A stretch of DNA of 64,000 nucleotides from Pseudoalteromonas shioyasakiensis (GCF_019134595.1 NZ_CP077771.1:62001-126000); one strand, 5' to 3'. Positions 54,875 through 64,000 are shown, numbered from the stretch's first letter. The notes: a model not told the origin generated them from the letters alone. Numbers and translations: made by a program.

Positions 54875-57274
54875 ATGACAACACACAAACATGCCCTTTA
54901 TACATTAAGCGCGCTTGCATTAGCAGTAAGCCAAAACTTACACGCAGAAGAGCAAGCACAACCTGAGGCTAAAAAAAGCGGCCTTGAAACAATCGTTGTA
55001 ACCGGTGTACCACGCCGTACAACCATTATGGCATCAAGCTCATCGGTTAGCAGTGTTACATTAGCTGAAATTGAAGTATCAACACCTCGTTCTACTGCAG
55101 AAGCCTTCAGAACAATTCCGGGTGTACGTTCAGAATCTACGGGCGGTGAAGGTAACGCGAATATCGCGGTACGTGGTTTACCGGTTGCATCGGGCGGTGC
55201 TAAATTCTTGCAACTACAAGAAGATGGCTTACCAGTTATGCAGTTTGGCGATATTGCCTTTGGTAACGCAGATATTTTTATGCGCTTAGATTCAACAGTG
55301 CAAAGTGTTGAATCAATCCGTGGTGGCTCAGCATCAACAGCAGCAAGTGACGCCCCAGGTGGTATCATCAACTTTATTTCAAAAACGGGTGAGAACGAAT
55401 CAGGCAGTGTATCAACCACTGTAGGCCTTGATTATGACTCTATTCGCACAGATTTTGAGTATGGTACGTATTTAAACGACAGTGTGCGCTATCACATTGG
55501 TGGCTTCGTTCGCCAAGGTGAAGGTCCACGTGAAACCGGTTATACATCAAATAAAGGTGGCCAAATTAAGGCAAACCTAACTAAAGAGTTTGATGCCGGT
55601 TATGTTCGTGTTTACTTTAAACACCTCGATGATAAAAGCGTAGGTTACCTACCTATGCCAATGTACTCAGATGGTGATTCAATTCCAGGTTTCGATGCGC
55701 AATCTGATACGCCGCATTCAGCGCTTTTCACACAAACTCTGCGTTTAAACGGTGATAACCAAATCAGCACAGGTGATATGACCGACGGTATGAACCCAGT
55801 TGTTACTTCAGTAGGTTTTGAAGCGGCATTTGATTTAGAAAACGACTGGCGTATCGAAAACCGCTTTAGAACATCATCAGTAAGCGGTAACTTTATTTCT
55901 CTTATTCCTGCTGAAGTTGCAAGCGCAAGCTCTATTGCTTCTAGTATTGCTGGTGATGGTGCATCGCTTGTTTATGCAAATGGTGGCTCAGCAGGCGAAG
56001 CCTATGGCGATGACGATTTAGCAATGCGTATTCACACATTCGATGTAACGCTCAATGACATGGGTTCAATCGTTAATGACCTTAAGCTAACTAAGTCGTT
56101 CTCTGATGAGACCAGTGTTACATTTGGTTACTTTGCATCAAGCCAATCAATTGATATGTCGTGGCTTTGGAACTCATACGTTATGGAGTTAGAGGGCGAC
56201 AATGCAGCTTTACTTGACGTTTACGCTGCGAATGGCGACAGCTACTCAGATAATGGCTTGTACGCTTATGGTACACCTTACTGGGGTAACTGCTGTCAAC
56301 GTAACTACGATACAGAATACGAAACACGCGCACCTTACATTAACTTAGCCACTAAGTTTGGCGATTTAAGCATTGATGCAAGTGCTCGCTATGATTCAGG
56401 TGAAGCGCGCGGTAACTACGCAGGTGCCGTAACATCAACAGTTGATATGAATGGCGACGGTACTATCTCAATTCCTGAGCAAAGTGTTGTTGGTATTGAT
56501 AACGCAAATCCAAGCATTGTTAACTACGACTGGCACTACAGCTCATACTCAATTGGTGCGAACTACCAAATTGATCCAAGCTTTGCGACTTTTGCCCGTT
56601 TAAGTAAAGGCGGCCGCGCAAATGCAGACCGCTTACTATTCGGTAAAGTAGAAGCAGATGGCTCGGTTGCAGAAGCGGATGCAATTGATGAAGTAAACCA
56701 ATACGAAATCGGTGTGAAAAAACGTTTTGATTCACTATCAGTATTTGCAACAGCATTCTACGCAGAAACTGAAGAGCAAAACTTCGAAGCAACATCACAA
56801 AAATTCTTTGACCGCGAGTACGAAGCAAAAGGTATTGAGGTTGAATCAACCTACTACGTAGGTGATTGGGATTTCCGTGGTAACTTTACTTGGACAGACG
56901 CAGAAATTGCTAAAGATGCGTTATCGCCTGAGTTAGTCGGTAATACACCACGTCGTCAAGCTGACCTTATTTACTCACTAATGGCAACTTACAACTTTGA
57001 CAAAGGTGCTGCTGGCCTAAGCTTTATTGGTACAACGGATGCTTACGCACAAGACAGTAACGACCTTGAGTTTGATGGCTATACGCAAGTGAATGGCTTT
57101 GTAAGTTACAATCTGTCTGAAAACTTAAGTCTATCGCTTAACGTGAACAACCTGTTCGACACCGTAGGTATCACAGAAGCAGAAGAAGGCTCTGTACCAG
57201 ATAACGACATTATCCGCGCCCGTACTATTAACGGCCGTACAACGTCGCTTACTTTAAAATACTCTTTTTATTAA
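54875..57274 (+). CDS. TonB-dependent receptor of the sucrose module
   Basis: 799 residues. Signal peptide about 1-24, TonB box LETIVVTGV, plug with STAEAFRTIPGVRSES, ANIAVRGLPVASGGAKFLQLQEDGLPV and STVQSVESIRGGSASTAASDAPGGIINFISKTG, and a barrel ending SLTLKYSFY, one residue beyond the usual Phe. The group includes SuxA-like receptors. It sits last in the module with its own operator. Imports sucrose or a sucrose-containing oligosaccharide across the outer membrane; inferred from context. ATG has ACGAGG upstream. Confidence 0.87.
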   Translation: MTTHKHALYTLSALALAVSQNLHAEEQAQPEAKKSGLETIVVTGVPRRTTIMASSSSVSSVTLAEIEVSTPRSTAEAFRTIPGVRSESTGGEGNANIAVRGLPVASGGAKFLQLQEDGLPVMQFGDIAFGNADIFMRLDSTVQSVESIRGGSASTAASDAPGGIINFISKTGENESGSVSTTVGLDYDSIRTDFEYGTYLNDSVRYHIGGFVRQGEGPRETGYTSNKGGQIKANLTKEFDAGYVRVYFKHLDDKSVGYLPMPMYSDGDSIPGFDAQSDTPHSALFTQTLRLNGDNQISTGDMTDGMNPVVTSVGFEAAFDLENDWRIENRFRTSSVSGNFISLIPAEVASASSIASSIAGDGASLVYANGGSAGEAYGDDDLAMRIHTFDVTLNDMGSIVNDLKLTKSFSDETSVTFGYFASSQSIDMSWLWNSYVMELEGDNAALLDVYAANGDSYSDNGLYAYGTPYWGNCCQRNYDTEYETRAPYINLATKFGDLSIDASARYDSGEARGNYAGAVTSTVDMNGDGTISIPEQSVVGIDNANPSIVNYDWHYSSYSIGANYQIDPSFATFARLSKGGRANADRLLFGKVEADGSVAEADAIDEVNQYEIGVKKRFDSLSVFATAFYAETEEQNFEATSQKFFDREYEAKGIEVESTYYVGDWDFRGNFTWTDAEIAKDALSPELVGNTPRRQADLIYSLMATYNFDKGAAGLSFIGTTDAYAQDSNDLEFDGYTQVNGFVSYNLSENLSLSLNVNNLFDTVGITEAEEGSVPDNDIIRARTINGRTTSLTLKYSFY

Positions 57275-57294
57275 TTACTCTCCTCCCTCGTTTT

Positions 57295-57320
57295 AGCCCA
57301 GTTTTTACTGGGCTTTTTCG
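57295..57320 (+). terminator. Terminator after sucrose-module receptor
   Basis: Perfect 8-bp stem (57295-57302 with 57307-57314), loop tttt, then T-run; 20 nt after the receptor stop. Confidence 0.85.
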
Positions 57321-57462
57321 GCTTTAATAACCAATTTTTTCTACTACACTTAATCAAATAGTCGTAATTAACCTCTCTCTAATAAAAAACACTGATAATA
57401 AGTTAATACTTTGATCTATAATCAGCATGGGTAGGTATTAACCATATAAATTAGGAACATAC

Positions 57463-58548
57463 ATGTTTGTCTCTAGCAAAAGCCACTCTTTACTCCAAGA
57501 TCAATACAACGCGCTATTAGCTGAAGTTGAGGCACTTAAAGCCGACAATCACGTATTACGTGACGAAAACGAACGCTTAGAAGCAAAATTACATCAGCAA
57601 GCTGATGATGCAGACCAACTGTTCCTTGCCAACTTATTGAATAGTTCGATTGAATGTATCACGCAAATTGAGGGCGTACGCCAAACTGTACTCGACTCAT
57701 ACCTTGTTATCGAAGAAGAAAGCCAAGTTACTTTACAAATAAGCCAACTATTAAATGACTCAAATAACGCCCTGCAACATATTGTCAGTGAAATGGCGAG
57801 TATGGCAGGCAAAATGGGCAGCATGACCAGTAACATTACGGGTCTGTCTGATATGGCCGATAGCATCAACACCTTTGTATCAACCATCTCTAAAATCTCT
57901 GATCAAACCAACTTACTTGCGCTAAATGCCGCAATCGAAGCTGCCCGTGCTGGTGAGGCTGGTCGTGGGTTTAGCGTTGTTGCCGACGAAGTTCGTACAC
58001 TTGCAACCAACACCAATAAATCAGCCCAAGAAGTATCTGATCTGGTAAAAGAGATCATCAATAAAACTGGCGAAACGGTGACCTCGGTTGAAGATATCCA
58101 GCAAAATAACACTCAGCTTTCAACCAGTTTTGATACGCTAAACAATGACTATGGTTCTATCATGAATCACTGTAGCTCAATGAAAGAAACCATTATTAAT
58201 GCAGCCACACGCTCATTTGTGCAAACCGTAAAACTAGACCACATTGTTTGGAAAGGTGAAGTTTACTCAGTTGCCAATGGCACAAGTAATAAGTCGATTG
58301 ATGACTTTTCAGATCACACCATGTGCCGATTAGGTAAATGGTATAATTCAGAGCAATCAAATGGCTTCAAACAACATAACGCATTTCGTCAATTAGAAGA
58401 GCCACATCGTGAAGTTCATCGCAATGGGGTTGAAGCTTTAGTCATGCTGCAAACTGGCAATAAAGACGCGGCTATTAATCACATTAATAAGATGGAAGCA
58501 GCCAGTGAACGAGTCATGCATTTACTGGATCAAATCGCTAATGGCTAA
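57463..58548 (+). CDS. Soluble methyl-accepting chemoreceptor with CZB domain
   Basis: 361 residues without membrane segment. An N-terminal coiled coil ([26 protein letters not shown]), the MCP signalling hairpin with the highly conserved tip [38 protein letters not shown], and a C-terminal chemoreceptor zinc-binding domain with the His in LDHIVWK, Cys in CRLGKWY and two His in [14 protein letters not shown] receptors sense zinc or hypochlorous acid and reactive species in the cytoplasm and signal to CheA/CheW. The gene follows the sucrose operon but has its own region and a terminator after it. Confidence 0.9.
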   Translation: MFVSSKSHSLLQDQYNALLAEVEALKADNHVLRDENERLEAKLHQQADDADQLFLANLLNSSIECITQIEGVRQTVLDSYLVIEEESQVTLQISQLLNDSNNALQHIVSEMASMAGKMGSMTSNITGLSDMADSINTFVSTISKISDQTNLLALNAAIEAARAGEAGRGFSVVADEVRTLATNTNKSAQEVSDLVKEIINKTGETVTSVEDIQQNNTQLSTSFDTLNNDYGSIMNHCSSMKETIINAATRSFVQTVKLDHIVWKGEVYSVANGTSNKSIDDFSDHTMCRLGKWYNSEQSNGFKQHNAFRQLEEPHREVHRNGVEALVMLQTGNKDAAINHINKMEAASERVMHLLDQIANG

Positions 58549-58566
58549 TACCTAATTACTAAATGT

Positions 58567-58597
58567 AATAAAACCGAGCTACGATGCTCGGTTTTTT
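58567..58597 (+). terminator. Terminator between MCP and sugar efflux gene
   Basis: Perfect 9-bp stem (58571-58579 with 58586-58594), 6-nt loop, T-run after and A-run before; serves the convergent pair in both directions. Confidence 0.85.
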
Positions 58598-58604
58598 TAT
58601 CAAG

Positions 58605-59816
58605 TTACTCAACTAAGCCTTCTTGCAGCACTGGCATAACAGCTCCTTGCTGCTCTTGGCGCTTTACATAGCTAAACAACATTAAGAATCCAAGAGCTAA
58701 ACTTGCAGCTAGCATAGAGCCAAGGGTTGCAAACCTAAAACTATAAAACTGTGCAACAACCCCTGTTGCCCCTGCCCCGCACATAACACCCAGTTTAATG
58801 GCGTTCGTGTAAAACGCAGAGGTAAACCCTATTCGCTCGGGGAGCTGATCTTGTAATACGGTTAAGCCAATTCCTGCAAATATACCGTAAAACAGGCCGT
58901 TCAATACTTGCAGAGCGATTAAATGCCATACTTGAGTGGCAAAAAACACTCCTAAATAAAATACAATGGCACAACAAAATGCCACCGCAAGCATCGCGAC
59001 TTTACTGTATTTTTTAGCAAGCTTTGCCCCATACAGCATGATAGGTATTTCTAACAGTGCCACTACACCCATAAACAGCCCGGGCGTATGTTCAGCAAAT
59101 CCTAGTTCAGTAATGCTATAAAGCGGCAGTGCCGATGAATACATAATATTACCCGTTGAACCAAGCATAATAGCTAAGCCCAACAACCAAAATGATAAAC
59201 TCGCTGCGGCTACAGGCTCTCTGCCGTTTTGCGACTTTTTAGCGCTGTAGTCAGGAATAAACTTAAATGCAAAGATAAGTGCAACCAAGGCACACACCGC
59301 AGCAAAGTAAAACGAGCGACTAAACTCGCCTCCAGCGGCTAACAAATAACCAAGCGGCGGGCCGCCCACCCAAGCAAAGGAAATAGCAGCACGTAAACGG
59401 GAATTAAAACTGGTAATGTCGATGTTCTGTTGACGCCCCGCCCATTGCCTTGCCACGGTCATCATTTGCGGAATTGCCGCATTGCCCATCGCAAGAAACA
59501 ACACACCTGCGAGCAAGACTTGCCAAAATGCAGTGGCATTCGCAAAGGTCACTAACGCACACACCATACCTGATACAGCCACCATAAATAATTTTCGCGC
59601 ACTGGTGCCTTTATCAGCCATGCCACCTAACCACTGACTAATAACTAACCCAGTAATGGTGACCGCCACCATATAAACACCTAAATACACGGGCGGTGTT
59701 TGCAGCCCTTCGACAATGAATAAGCTCATTAACGGGTTAACAAATGCTCCCATTAACCCTGTTAGCATACTTAGAAGAATAAAAATTACACCATGCTGTT
59801 TAAGCAATGCTTTCAC
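58605..59816 (-). CDS. Set-type sugar efflux transporter (MFS)
   Basis: 403 residues with GTG start at 59816. Twelve helices. Resembles E. coli SetA/SetB along its length: SMLTGLMGAFVNPLMSLFI, ISQWLGGMADKG, AMGNAAIPQMMTVAR, SRLRAAISFAWVGGPPLGYLLA, MYSSALPLYSI, GVVALLEIPIML and GFTSAFYTNAIKLG. Set transporters expel glucose, lactose or nonmetabolisable sugars and relieve sugar-phosphate stress. It is divergent from the catalase remnant; the 222 nt between hold a 39-bp palindrome. Confidence 0.86.
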   Translation of the reverse strand: MKALLKQHGVIFILLSMLTGLMGAFVNPLMSLFIVEGLQTPPVYLGVYMVAVTITGLVISQWLGGMADKGTSARKLFMVAVSGMVCALVTFANATAFWQVLLAGVLFLAMGNAAIPQMMTVARQWAGRQQNIDITSFNSRLRAAISFAWVGGPPLGYLLAAGGEFSRSFYFAAVCALVALIFAFKFIPDYSAKKSQNGREPVAAASLSFWLLGLAIMLGSTGNIMYSSALPLYSITELGFAEHTPGLFMGVVALLEIPIMLYGAKLAKKYSKVAMLAVAFCCAIVFYLGVFFATQVWHLIALQVLNGLFYGIFAGIGLTVLQDQLPERIGFTSAFYTNAIKLGVMCGAGATGVVAQFYSFRFATLGSMLAASLALGFLMLFSYVKRQEQQGAVMPVLQEGLVE

Positions 59817-59923
59817 TCACAACCCCACATTAATACGACACGTGAATAGATATTTAAAGGGCGCAAATTATACACAGTTTTAGCGAAAACTTCATTTTGT
59901 AATACAAATTAAATTAAGCCCAT

Positions 59924-59962
59924 AACTGATTGTTTCTATCATCATGATAGAAACAATCAGTT
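59924..59962. promoter_or_regulatory. 39-bp perfect palindrome, OxyR-like operator
   Basis: 19-bp arms (59924-59942, 59944-59962) around a single C. The centre reads CTAT-N7-ATAG, which is the inner half of the OxyR pattern ATAG-N7-CTAT-N7-ATAG-N7-CTAT; outward at N7 come ACTG and CAGT, two of four matches each side. It lies 76 nt upstream of a catalase-gene fragment. This placement supports an OxyR site; family comparison is from memory. Confidence 0.6.
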
Positions 59963-60038
59963 TTACCAAACCAAAACACCTTCATATAATGGCTGCAACA
60001 AAACGCCAATGCCTTGGTGACTTTTGAAGAGGTTTATT

Positions 60039-60239
60039 ATGAAATTTAATCGCACACTGACTTTAAGCGCACTTGCTCTTGTAATCAGCCTTCCTGCATC
60101 CGCTGCTACACTTACCAAAGACAATGGTGCAGCTGTAGGTGATAACCAAAACTCTATTACAGCTGGCCCGCGTGGCAGCGTTTTACTTGAAGACGTTCAT
60201 CTAATTCAAAAACTGCAACGCTTTACTTACGCAATATAA
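60039..60239 (+). pseudogene. Truncated catalase (KatB-type), N-terminal fragment
   Basis: 66 residues from ATG 60039 (GAAGAGG upstream; a TTG at 60024 is in frame). Signal peptide [23 protein letters not shown], then [39 protein letters not shown], which is the characteristic start of exported monofunctional haem catalases (compare Pseudomonas KatB). After QRF the usual continuation (D-R-E-R-I-P-E-R-V-V-H) is missing; the frame reads TYAI and stops. The remaining 400 or more residues are absent, and nothing catalase-like follows before 60335. So it is a deletion remnant with intact promoter, ribosome site and export signal. It may still make a 43-residue periplasmic peptide. Confidence 0.85.
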
Positions 60240-60334
60240 AAAAGCGAAACAATGAGAAGGCACTGAGTTGAACTTTCGGCTAAATTACCCATCAAAATAA
60301 ATACTTATAGCATTCAGTTAATTAAGTATTATTT

Positions 60335-60721
60335 ATGAAATGGATTACTTTCTCCAAATGCGCTTATTCTCTTATTGTTTTAGCTGCAATGATTACCCCC
60401 GTTATCACTATTGATAATTTTGACAGTTCAAAAAGTCTGCCAATTGGCTTTGTTTTATGGGGTATTTCGCCCTATTTATTAATGGCGTGGATGGTTGAAC
60501 AGAGTAAAACAAGACTGACACAAATCGCTTCGTTTATTGTCACTATAATGTGTGTCTTATTTGGTACTGTGACCTTAAGTTCAATCTATTTTTCTCATGA
60601 TGCACAATCAGCGCTGGTGTTTCTTTTTGCTCCATTATGGCAATGGCTGGGATTATTAATACTTTGTATTCCATTATATTTTATGAATAAATACACTCAA
60701 CAGTCTCAAGAAACGAAATGA
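60335..60721 (+). CDS. Hypothetical membrane protein (4 TM)
   Basis: 128 residues with four hydrophobic segments (about 7-26, 37-53, 62-84, 90-115). No family recognised. The sequence before the ATG has no strong ribosome site. It follows the catalase remnant and may be read from the same promoter. Confidence 0.6.
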   Translation: MKWITFSKCAYSLIVLAAMITPVITIDNFDSSKSLPIGFVLWGISPYLLMAWMVEQSKTRLTQIASFIVTIMCVLFGTVTLSSIYFSHDAQSALVFLFAPLWQWLGLLILCIPLYFMNKYTQQSQETK

Positions 60722-60804
60722 ATAAAAAGAACACTATAATAGTATGTATGGACTCAGCCACACTTACTAATAGTTTAAAGTAATATACGAATATCTGGCA
60801 AAGC

Positions 60805-62313
60805 TCAAAGTTTATCATTGAGTAGTTTGTAAAAACGTGATGTTACGCCATTCGTCCAGCCAAACCCTTGTTGTACAGTGTATTCGCCACCACCGGCACG
60901 GCTGACTAATTCACACACATTGTACTTTTCAAGTAGGCACTTATCCTCTGCAAAGCGCATTTCGATCATACTCAGCCAGTTTTTCATGATCGCCTGTGCC
61001 TCGCTGACAAAGCCATATTCAATTAAACCTTTTACAGCGAACCATTGCAGCGGCGCCCAGCCGTTAGGGCTATCCCATTGCTGCGGTGTACTACACAATG
61101 TTGTCACTAAACCACCGGGCTTTAAGAACTCACTCATCAGCTTTTGCTTTACTTGCATGGCCTGTTGTACAGATGCAGCGCCTACAAACAAAGGAACAGC
61201 CATTGCCATTGAGTCAACACTGCTTTGCTGATTGAGTCGAATGTTGTAATCACGATAAACGCCCTTCTCAGAATTCCAACAGTAGGTATTAATTGCATCT
61301 AAGCGAAGTGTAGCCAGCTCAGCGATTGACTGACTCTTTTGTTCTTCACCAAGTAAACGGTAAAATCGAGATAACGTATGCTCTAAGTTATACAGTAAGC
61401 TATTCAAATCTACCGGTATAATATTGGTTGTTTCAATGCTTTTTAGGTCACTATGATCGCTCAGCCAACGGCTACTGAAATCCCAGCCAGACTCGCATGC
61501 AGCGCGAATATGTTGAAAATAACTTTGTTGCTGCTCAGTTGTTAGCCCCTCAGCGTCATGTAAATCTTCTTTTAATGACTCAGGGCGAGGTGTTACCGCA
61601 CTATCCCAATAGCGGTTTAAAATAGACTTATTGGGCATTTTAACAACACGCCTAATGGCTGGTGTTTCACCACTAAGGTCGTTACAGCCTTGCATCCAAA
61701 ATTGATACTCAGCTTCAAGTGCTTTTACGGCGTTTGCCAGCCAAGTTAAGTCAGCTACATGTTTATATTTAGCATCCCATAGCAACGCTAACATTAACGC
61801 CAAAACAGGTGGTTGCGAGCGAGAGCTATAATAAACACGGTTACCATTTGGAATACAGCCATTACGTTCTTGTAGATCTATAAAGTTATTAACCATGGCT
61901 TCAATTGTCGTCAAGTCGCCACTATCTTCTAAACCCAAGGCTGTAAAATAACTATCCCAGTAATAAATTTCTTGGAAACGACCACCCGGCACAATGTAAT
62001 CAAATTCAAGTGGCATCAGTGAGCTTGCTAAATCAGTATCAGCATTGCGATGCAAATGCGGCCATAAATCAACAATATATTGCTTAACTGATGTGGTATC
62101 TAATTTAGCTGTTGGGATAGTCTGGTCAGCAAACACAAAGTTCGACATAACAAATTCACGCAGCTCATCACCTCTTAAAGGGCCGACGAGTTGATACAAC
62201 TCACAAGCACTTTGCCAAGATAAATTTGGCACTGCATCGGCAAACATTTTTGAATCAGCAAACACTTCTGCAAGCTGTACGTCTTTAAATAATTGGCTAT
62301 TAACGAAGTTCAT
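60805..62313 (-). CDS. treF: Cytoplasmic trehalase (GH37)
   Basis: 502 residues, no signal peptide, so like TreF and unlike periplasmic TreA. GH37 signatures: PGGRFQEIYYWDSYF, QWDSPNGWAPLQW, catalytic Asp in ESGWDFSSRW and Glu in GGGEYTVQQGFGWTNG. It hydrolyses trehalose to two glucose in the cytoplasm. ATG 62313 follows AAGGGA. It is 9 nt behind the MFS gene, so they are one operon, controlled from the palindrome at 63623. Confidence 0.93.
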   Translation of the reverse strand: MNFVNSQLFKDVQLAEVFADSKMFADAVPNLSWQSACELYQLVGPLRGDELREFVMSNFVFADQTIPTAKLDTTSVKQYIVDLWPHLHRNADTDLASSLMPLEFDYIVPGGRFQEIYYWDSYFTALGLEDSGDLTTIEAMVNNFIDLQERNGCIPNGNRVYYSSRSQPPVLALMLALLWDAKYKHVADLTWLANAVKALEAEYQFWMQGCNDLSGETPAIRRVVKMPNKSILNRYWDSAVTPRPESLKEDLHDAEGLTTEQQQSYFQHIRAACESGWDFSSRWLSDHSDLKSIETTNIIPVDLNSLLYNLEHTLSRFYRLLGEEQKSQSIAELATLRLDAINTYCWNSEKGVYRDYNIRLNQQSSVDSMAMAVPLFVGAASVQQAMQVKQKLMSEFLKPGGLVTTLCSTPQQWDSPNGWAPLQWFAVKGLIEYGFVSEAQAIMKNWLSMIEMRFAEDKCLLEKYNVCELVSRAGGGEYTVQQGFGWTNGVTSRFYKLLNDKL

Positions 62314-62322
62314 GATAATCCC

Positions 62323-63573
62323 TTATTCTGCGCTTGAGGTCACTTGATACTGTGGATTTAGACTGATTTTCTTAAAAATTGAAACAGTGATTAATAGCAA
62401 GGCTATTGGCACTAATGTGAGATAAAACGCATGCTGACCGCTAAATTTATCGAATACAAAGCCCGTAATAATTGAGCCTGTTGTTCCACCTAATGCTGAA
62501 AAAACCACAATTAAACCTGTCATAGCCGCATGCTTGTGCTTAGCAAGTGAACTCAGCATCACAGAGTTAAGTAACGGGTAAATCGGTGCCATAAAAAAGC
62601 CAATCAACGGCAGCATGTATGCTGCAAAAGGCACATCAAACACACTTTTCACTTGGCTACCATCAACATCATGAGTCAAAGGCAGCACCAATAATACGAG
62701 CACACCCATGGCGACCAAACAGCCCATTAATAAACTAAACCAACTAATAAATCTAAGTACTTGCCCTGCTACCAAACGACCAAGCGCTAACGCAGCGGCA
62801 AACAAACTAGCCAGTTGAATACTGACATCAACAGGTAATTTTAAAACTTGGTTATTAAAGGTCGGTAACCAGGTGCCCACGCCTTGCTCTATAAGTACAT
62901 ACATAAATGCACTAACAACAAAAATAAGCACCAGGGGTTGGTAAGTCAGCTTTAACATGTCAATAAAGTCACGTAGCTGAGATTGCTGATTAGTTTTTAG
63001 TTCTGGCGATTTTATAGGTGCCGCAATCACAGAAACAAACGCTACCGCAACAATCGCTGCAAGCAAGTAATAAACATTCAACCAGTGGCTACTTTGCGGG
63101 TTGTCAGCGTCAATAAATAACGCAAAAATCCAGTAACCTGATAACACCCCAAGCATAAACACCCCTTCAATGGTGTTTAATAACGCTGAGTGTTTATTAG
63201 CATTATCAGTCACTTGACCAATAACAGAATAAACAGAGATTTTCATTACAGCAAAGCTGCAACCAATTGCTGCAAAGAGCGCTTTTAATACCCAAAAATC
63301 GGCAATACTCGGAACAACCAAGCACATCACTGTAACCAGTAATAAAGCGCCAAGCATGGCAATTTTATAGCCTAAGCGAGGGATAAATGACGCCACTAAA
63401 AATGACACTATGGCAATACTTAGATCCTTAAATCCTTCAAGAACAGACGCCTGAGTTTTGCTTACATCTAAGCTATTGATTGCTTGTAAAATAACAGTGC
63501 CCACACTATTGAGCATAATAGCAAATACAAAATAGCTGCATGCCAACGCGATAGTTATTCTTATAGGATTCAT
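62323..63573 (-). CDS. MFS transporter, likely trehalose
   Basis: 416 residues, 12 helices, FHS-type MFS: VFAIMLNSVGTVILQAINSLDVSKTQASVLEGFKDLSIAIVSFLVASFIPRLGYK, GCSFAVMKISVYSVIG, NTIEGVFMLG and GFFMAPIYPLLNSVMLSSL. It lies directly in front of trehalase and behind the palindrome, so it should import trehalose as the intact sugar, consistent with the cytoplasmic trehalase. No PTS IIBC or phosphotrehalase is present. Confidence 0.86.
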   Translation of the reverse strand: MNPIRITIALACSYFVFAIMLNSVGTVILQAINSLDVSKTQASVLEGFKDLSIAIVSFLVASFIPRLGYKIAMLGALLLVTVMCLVVPSIADFWVLKALFAAIGCSFAVMKISVYSVIGQVTDNANKHSALLNTIEGVFMLGVLSGYWIFALFIDADNPQSSHWLNVYYLLAAIVAVAFVSVIAAPIKSPELKTNQQSQLRDFIDMLKLTYQPLVLIFVVSAFMYVLIEQGVGTWLPTFNNQVLKLPVDVSIQLASLFAAALALGRLVAGQVLRFISWFSLLMGCLVAMGVLVLLVLPLTHDVDGSQVKSVFDVPFAAYMLPLIGFFMAPIYPLLNSVMLSSLAKHKHAAMTGLIVVFSALGGTTGSIITGFVFDKFSGQHAFYLTLVPIALLLITVSIFKKISLNPQYQVTSSAE

Positions 63574-63622
63574 TCACTTCAACCTATGATTATTTTTATT
63601 CAGTCTAGTTTAGGGCAAAATA

Positions 63623-63642
63623 AAATGCAAACGTTTGCATTT
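63623..63642. promoter_or_regulatory. Perfect 20-bp predicted LacI-type operator, trehalose operon
   Basis: aaatgcaaacgtttgcattt, an exact palindrome with LacI-type central CG, 50 nt upstream of the MFS start and just after the LacI-type gene. Confidence 0.85.
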
Positions 63643-63674
63643 AAAATTACACATATTGCTAACATTCGATAGGC

Positions 63675-64000
63675 TTAGCGCTGACTCGACTGCCTATTTA
63701 CTAGTTCTATTTCAACAACTTGAGACTCTGTAGACTGCCCTGCTAACTGGGCTAACAATTTTTCAACAAGAATAACTGAAGCACGTTGGGTATTTTGTTT
63801 AATACTCGACAAAGACGGATGACTGATATCTGCCATGGCAATATCATCAAAGCCCACAAGGGCAACGTCATTTGGAATACTAATGTAACGTTCTTTCAAG
63901 GCTTTCATCGCACCAAAAGCCACCATATCACTACACGCCATAATGCCATCAAAGCACAGCCCTTTTTCTACCAATAATTGGTTAATTCCTTTGTAAGCTG
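63675..64000 (-). CDS. LacI-family regulator, C-terminal part (cut by window edge)
   Basis: The minus-strand frame is open from the window edge to the stop at 63675: about 108 residues of the effector domain (FDGIMACSDMVAFGAMKALKERYISIPNDVALVGFDDIAMADISHPSLSSIKQN, LVNRQSS). The typical LacI C-lobe is complete, with the DNA-binding domain outside the window. As the gene just upstream of the operator and trehalose operon, it is the likely trehalose repressor. Confidence 0.85.
   Translation of the reverse strand, partial: AYKGINQLLVEKGLCFDGIMACSDMVAFGAMKALKERYISIPNDVALVGFDDIAMADISHPSLSSIKQNTQRASVILVEKLLAQLAGQSTESQVVEIELVNRQSSQR

Noticed and set aside
54898..55419. 173-residue antisense ORF inside the sucrose-module receptor
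   Set aside because: No ribosome site and no protein-like pattern; antisense shadow of a well-supported TonB receptor.
59924..59962. Palindrome as a transcription terminator
   Set aside because: It lies between two divergent gene starts, has no T-tract, and no transcript would end there.

Overview
The window is AT-rich chromosomal DNA from a marine, copiotrophic gammaproteobacterium, most likely Pseudoalteromonas or a close Alteromonadales relative. This is inferred from recalled protein families: UxaB, AldB and RhtA align closely with their E. coli counterparts, and there are four TonB-dependent receptors, five LacI-type regulators and many secreted hydrolases. I saw no rRNA, tRNA, CRISPR array, insertion sequence or phage genes. 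Gene density is high and intrinsic terminators are clear.

Layout. 1-4.8 kb: 5'-truncated PepSY membrane protein, RhtA exporter, Fur-boxed siderophore receptor. 4.8-7.0 kb: secreted PHB-depolymerase-type esterase. 7.2-23.5 kb: a carbohydrate locus with a GH2 lipoprotein, a TonB receptor, uxaC, a LacI repressor, a TRAP transporter (dctPQM) and uxaB-uxaA-kdgK. Together these make a galacturonate-to-KDPG route. Six copies of a TTGCCACCGGTGGCAA-like palindrome lie in front of its transcription units, so it reads as one regulon. 23.5-30.9 kb: Fur-boxed catecholate-type receptor, two LysR regulators, LysE exporter, SDR, beta-lactamase-fold protein and an unknown. 31-45 kb: S9 peptidase, LacI regulator overlapping a glycosyltransferase, ThrE-type exporter, periplasmic HAD phosphatase, octaheme cytochrome with TPRs, sulfatase, two outer-membrane barrels and an unknown.

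45-50 kb: S41 peptidase, a non-coding tandem array of 78-bp units (46956-47393), aldB with a divergent AraC regulator, and a DUF1275 protein. The array alternates two hairpins whose stems vary in compensating ways around a conserved loop; it is the most unusual non-coding structure here. 50.8-57.3 kb: a sucrose module (LacI regulator, sucrose phosphorylase, MFS importer, TonB receptor) joined by a CTTAATCGATTAAG operator. 57.4-60.7 kb: soluble CZB chemoreceptor, Set-type sugar efflux pump, and a truncated catalase gene behind a 39-bp OxyR-like palindrome. 60.8-64 kb: a trehalose module (GH37 trehalase, MFS transporter, LacI regulator cut by the window edge) with a perfect 20-bp operator.

The three sugar modules share one logic: outer-membrane or inner-membrane uptake, cytoplasmic breakdown and a dedicated local LacI repressor with its own palindrome. 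Product names rest on motif reading and memory of the families; no database search was run.
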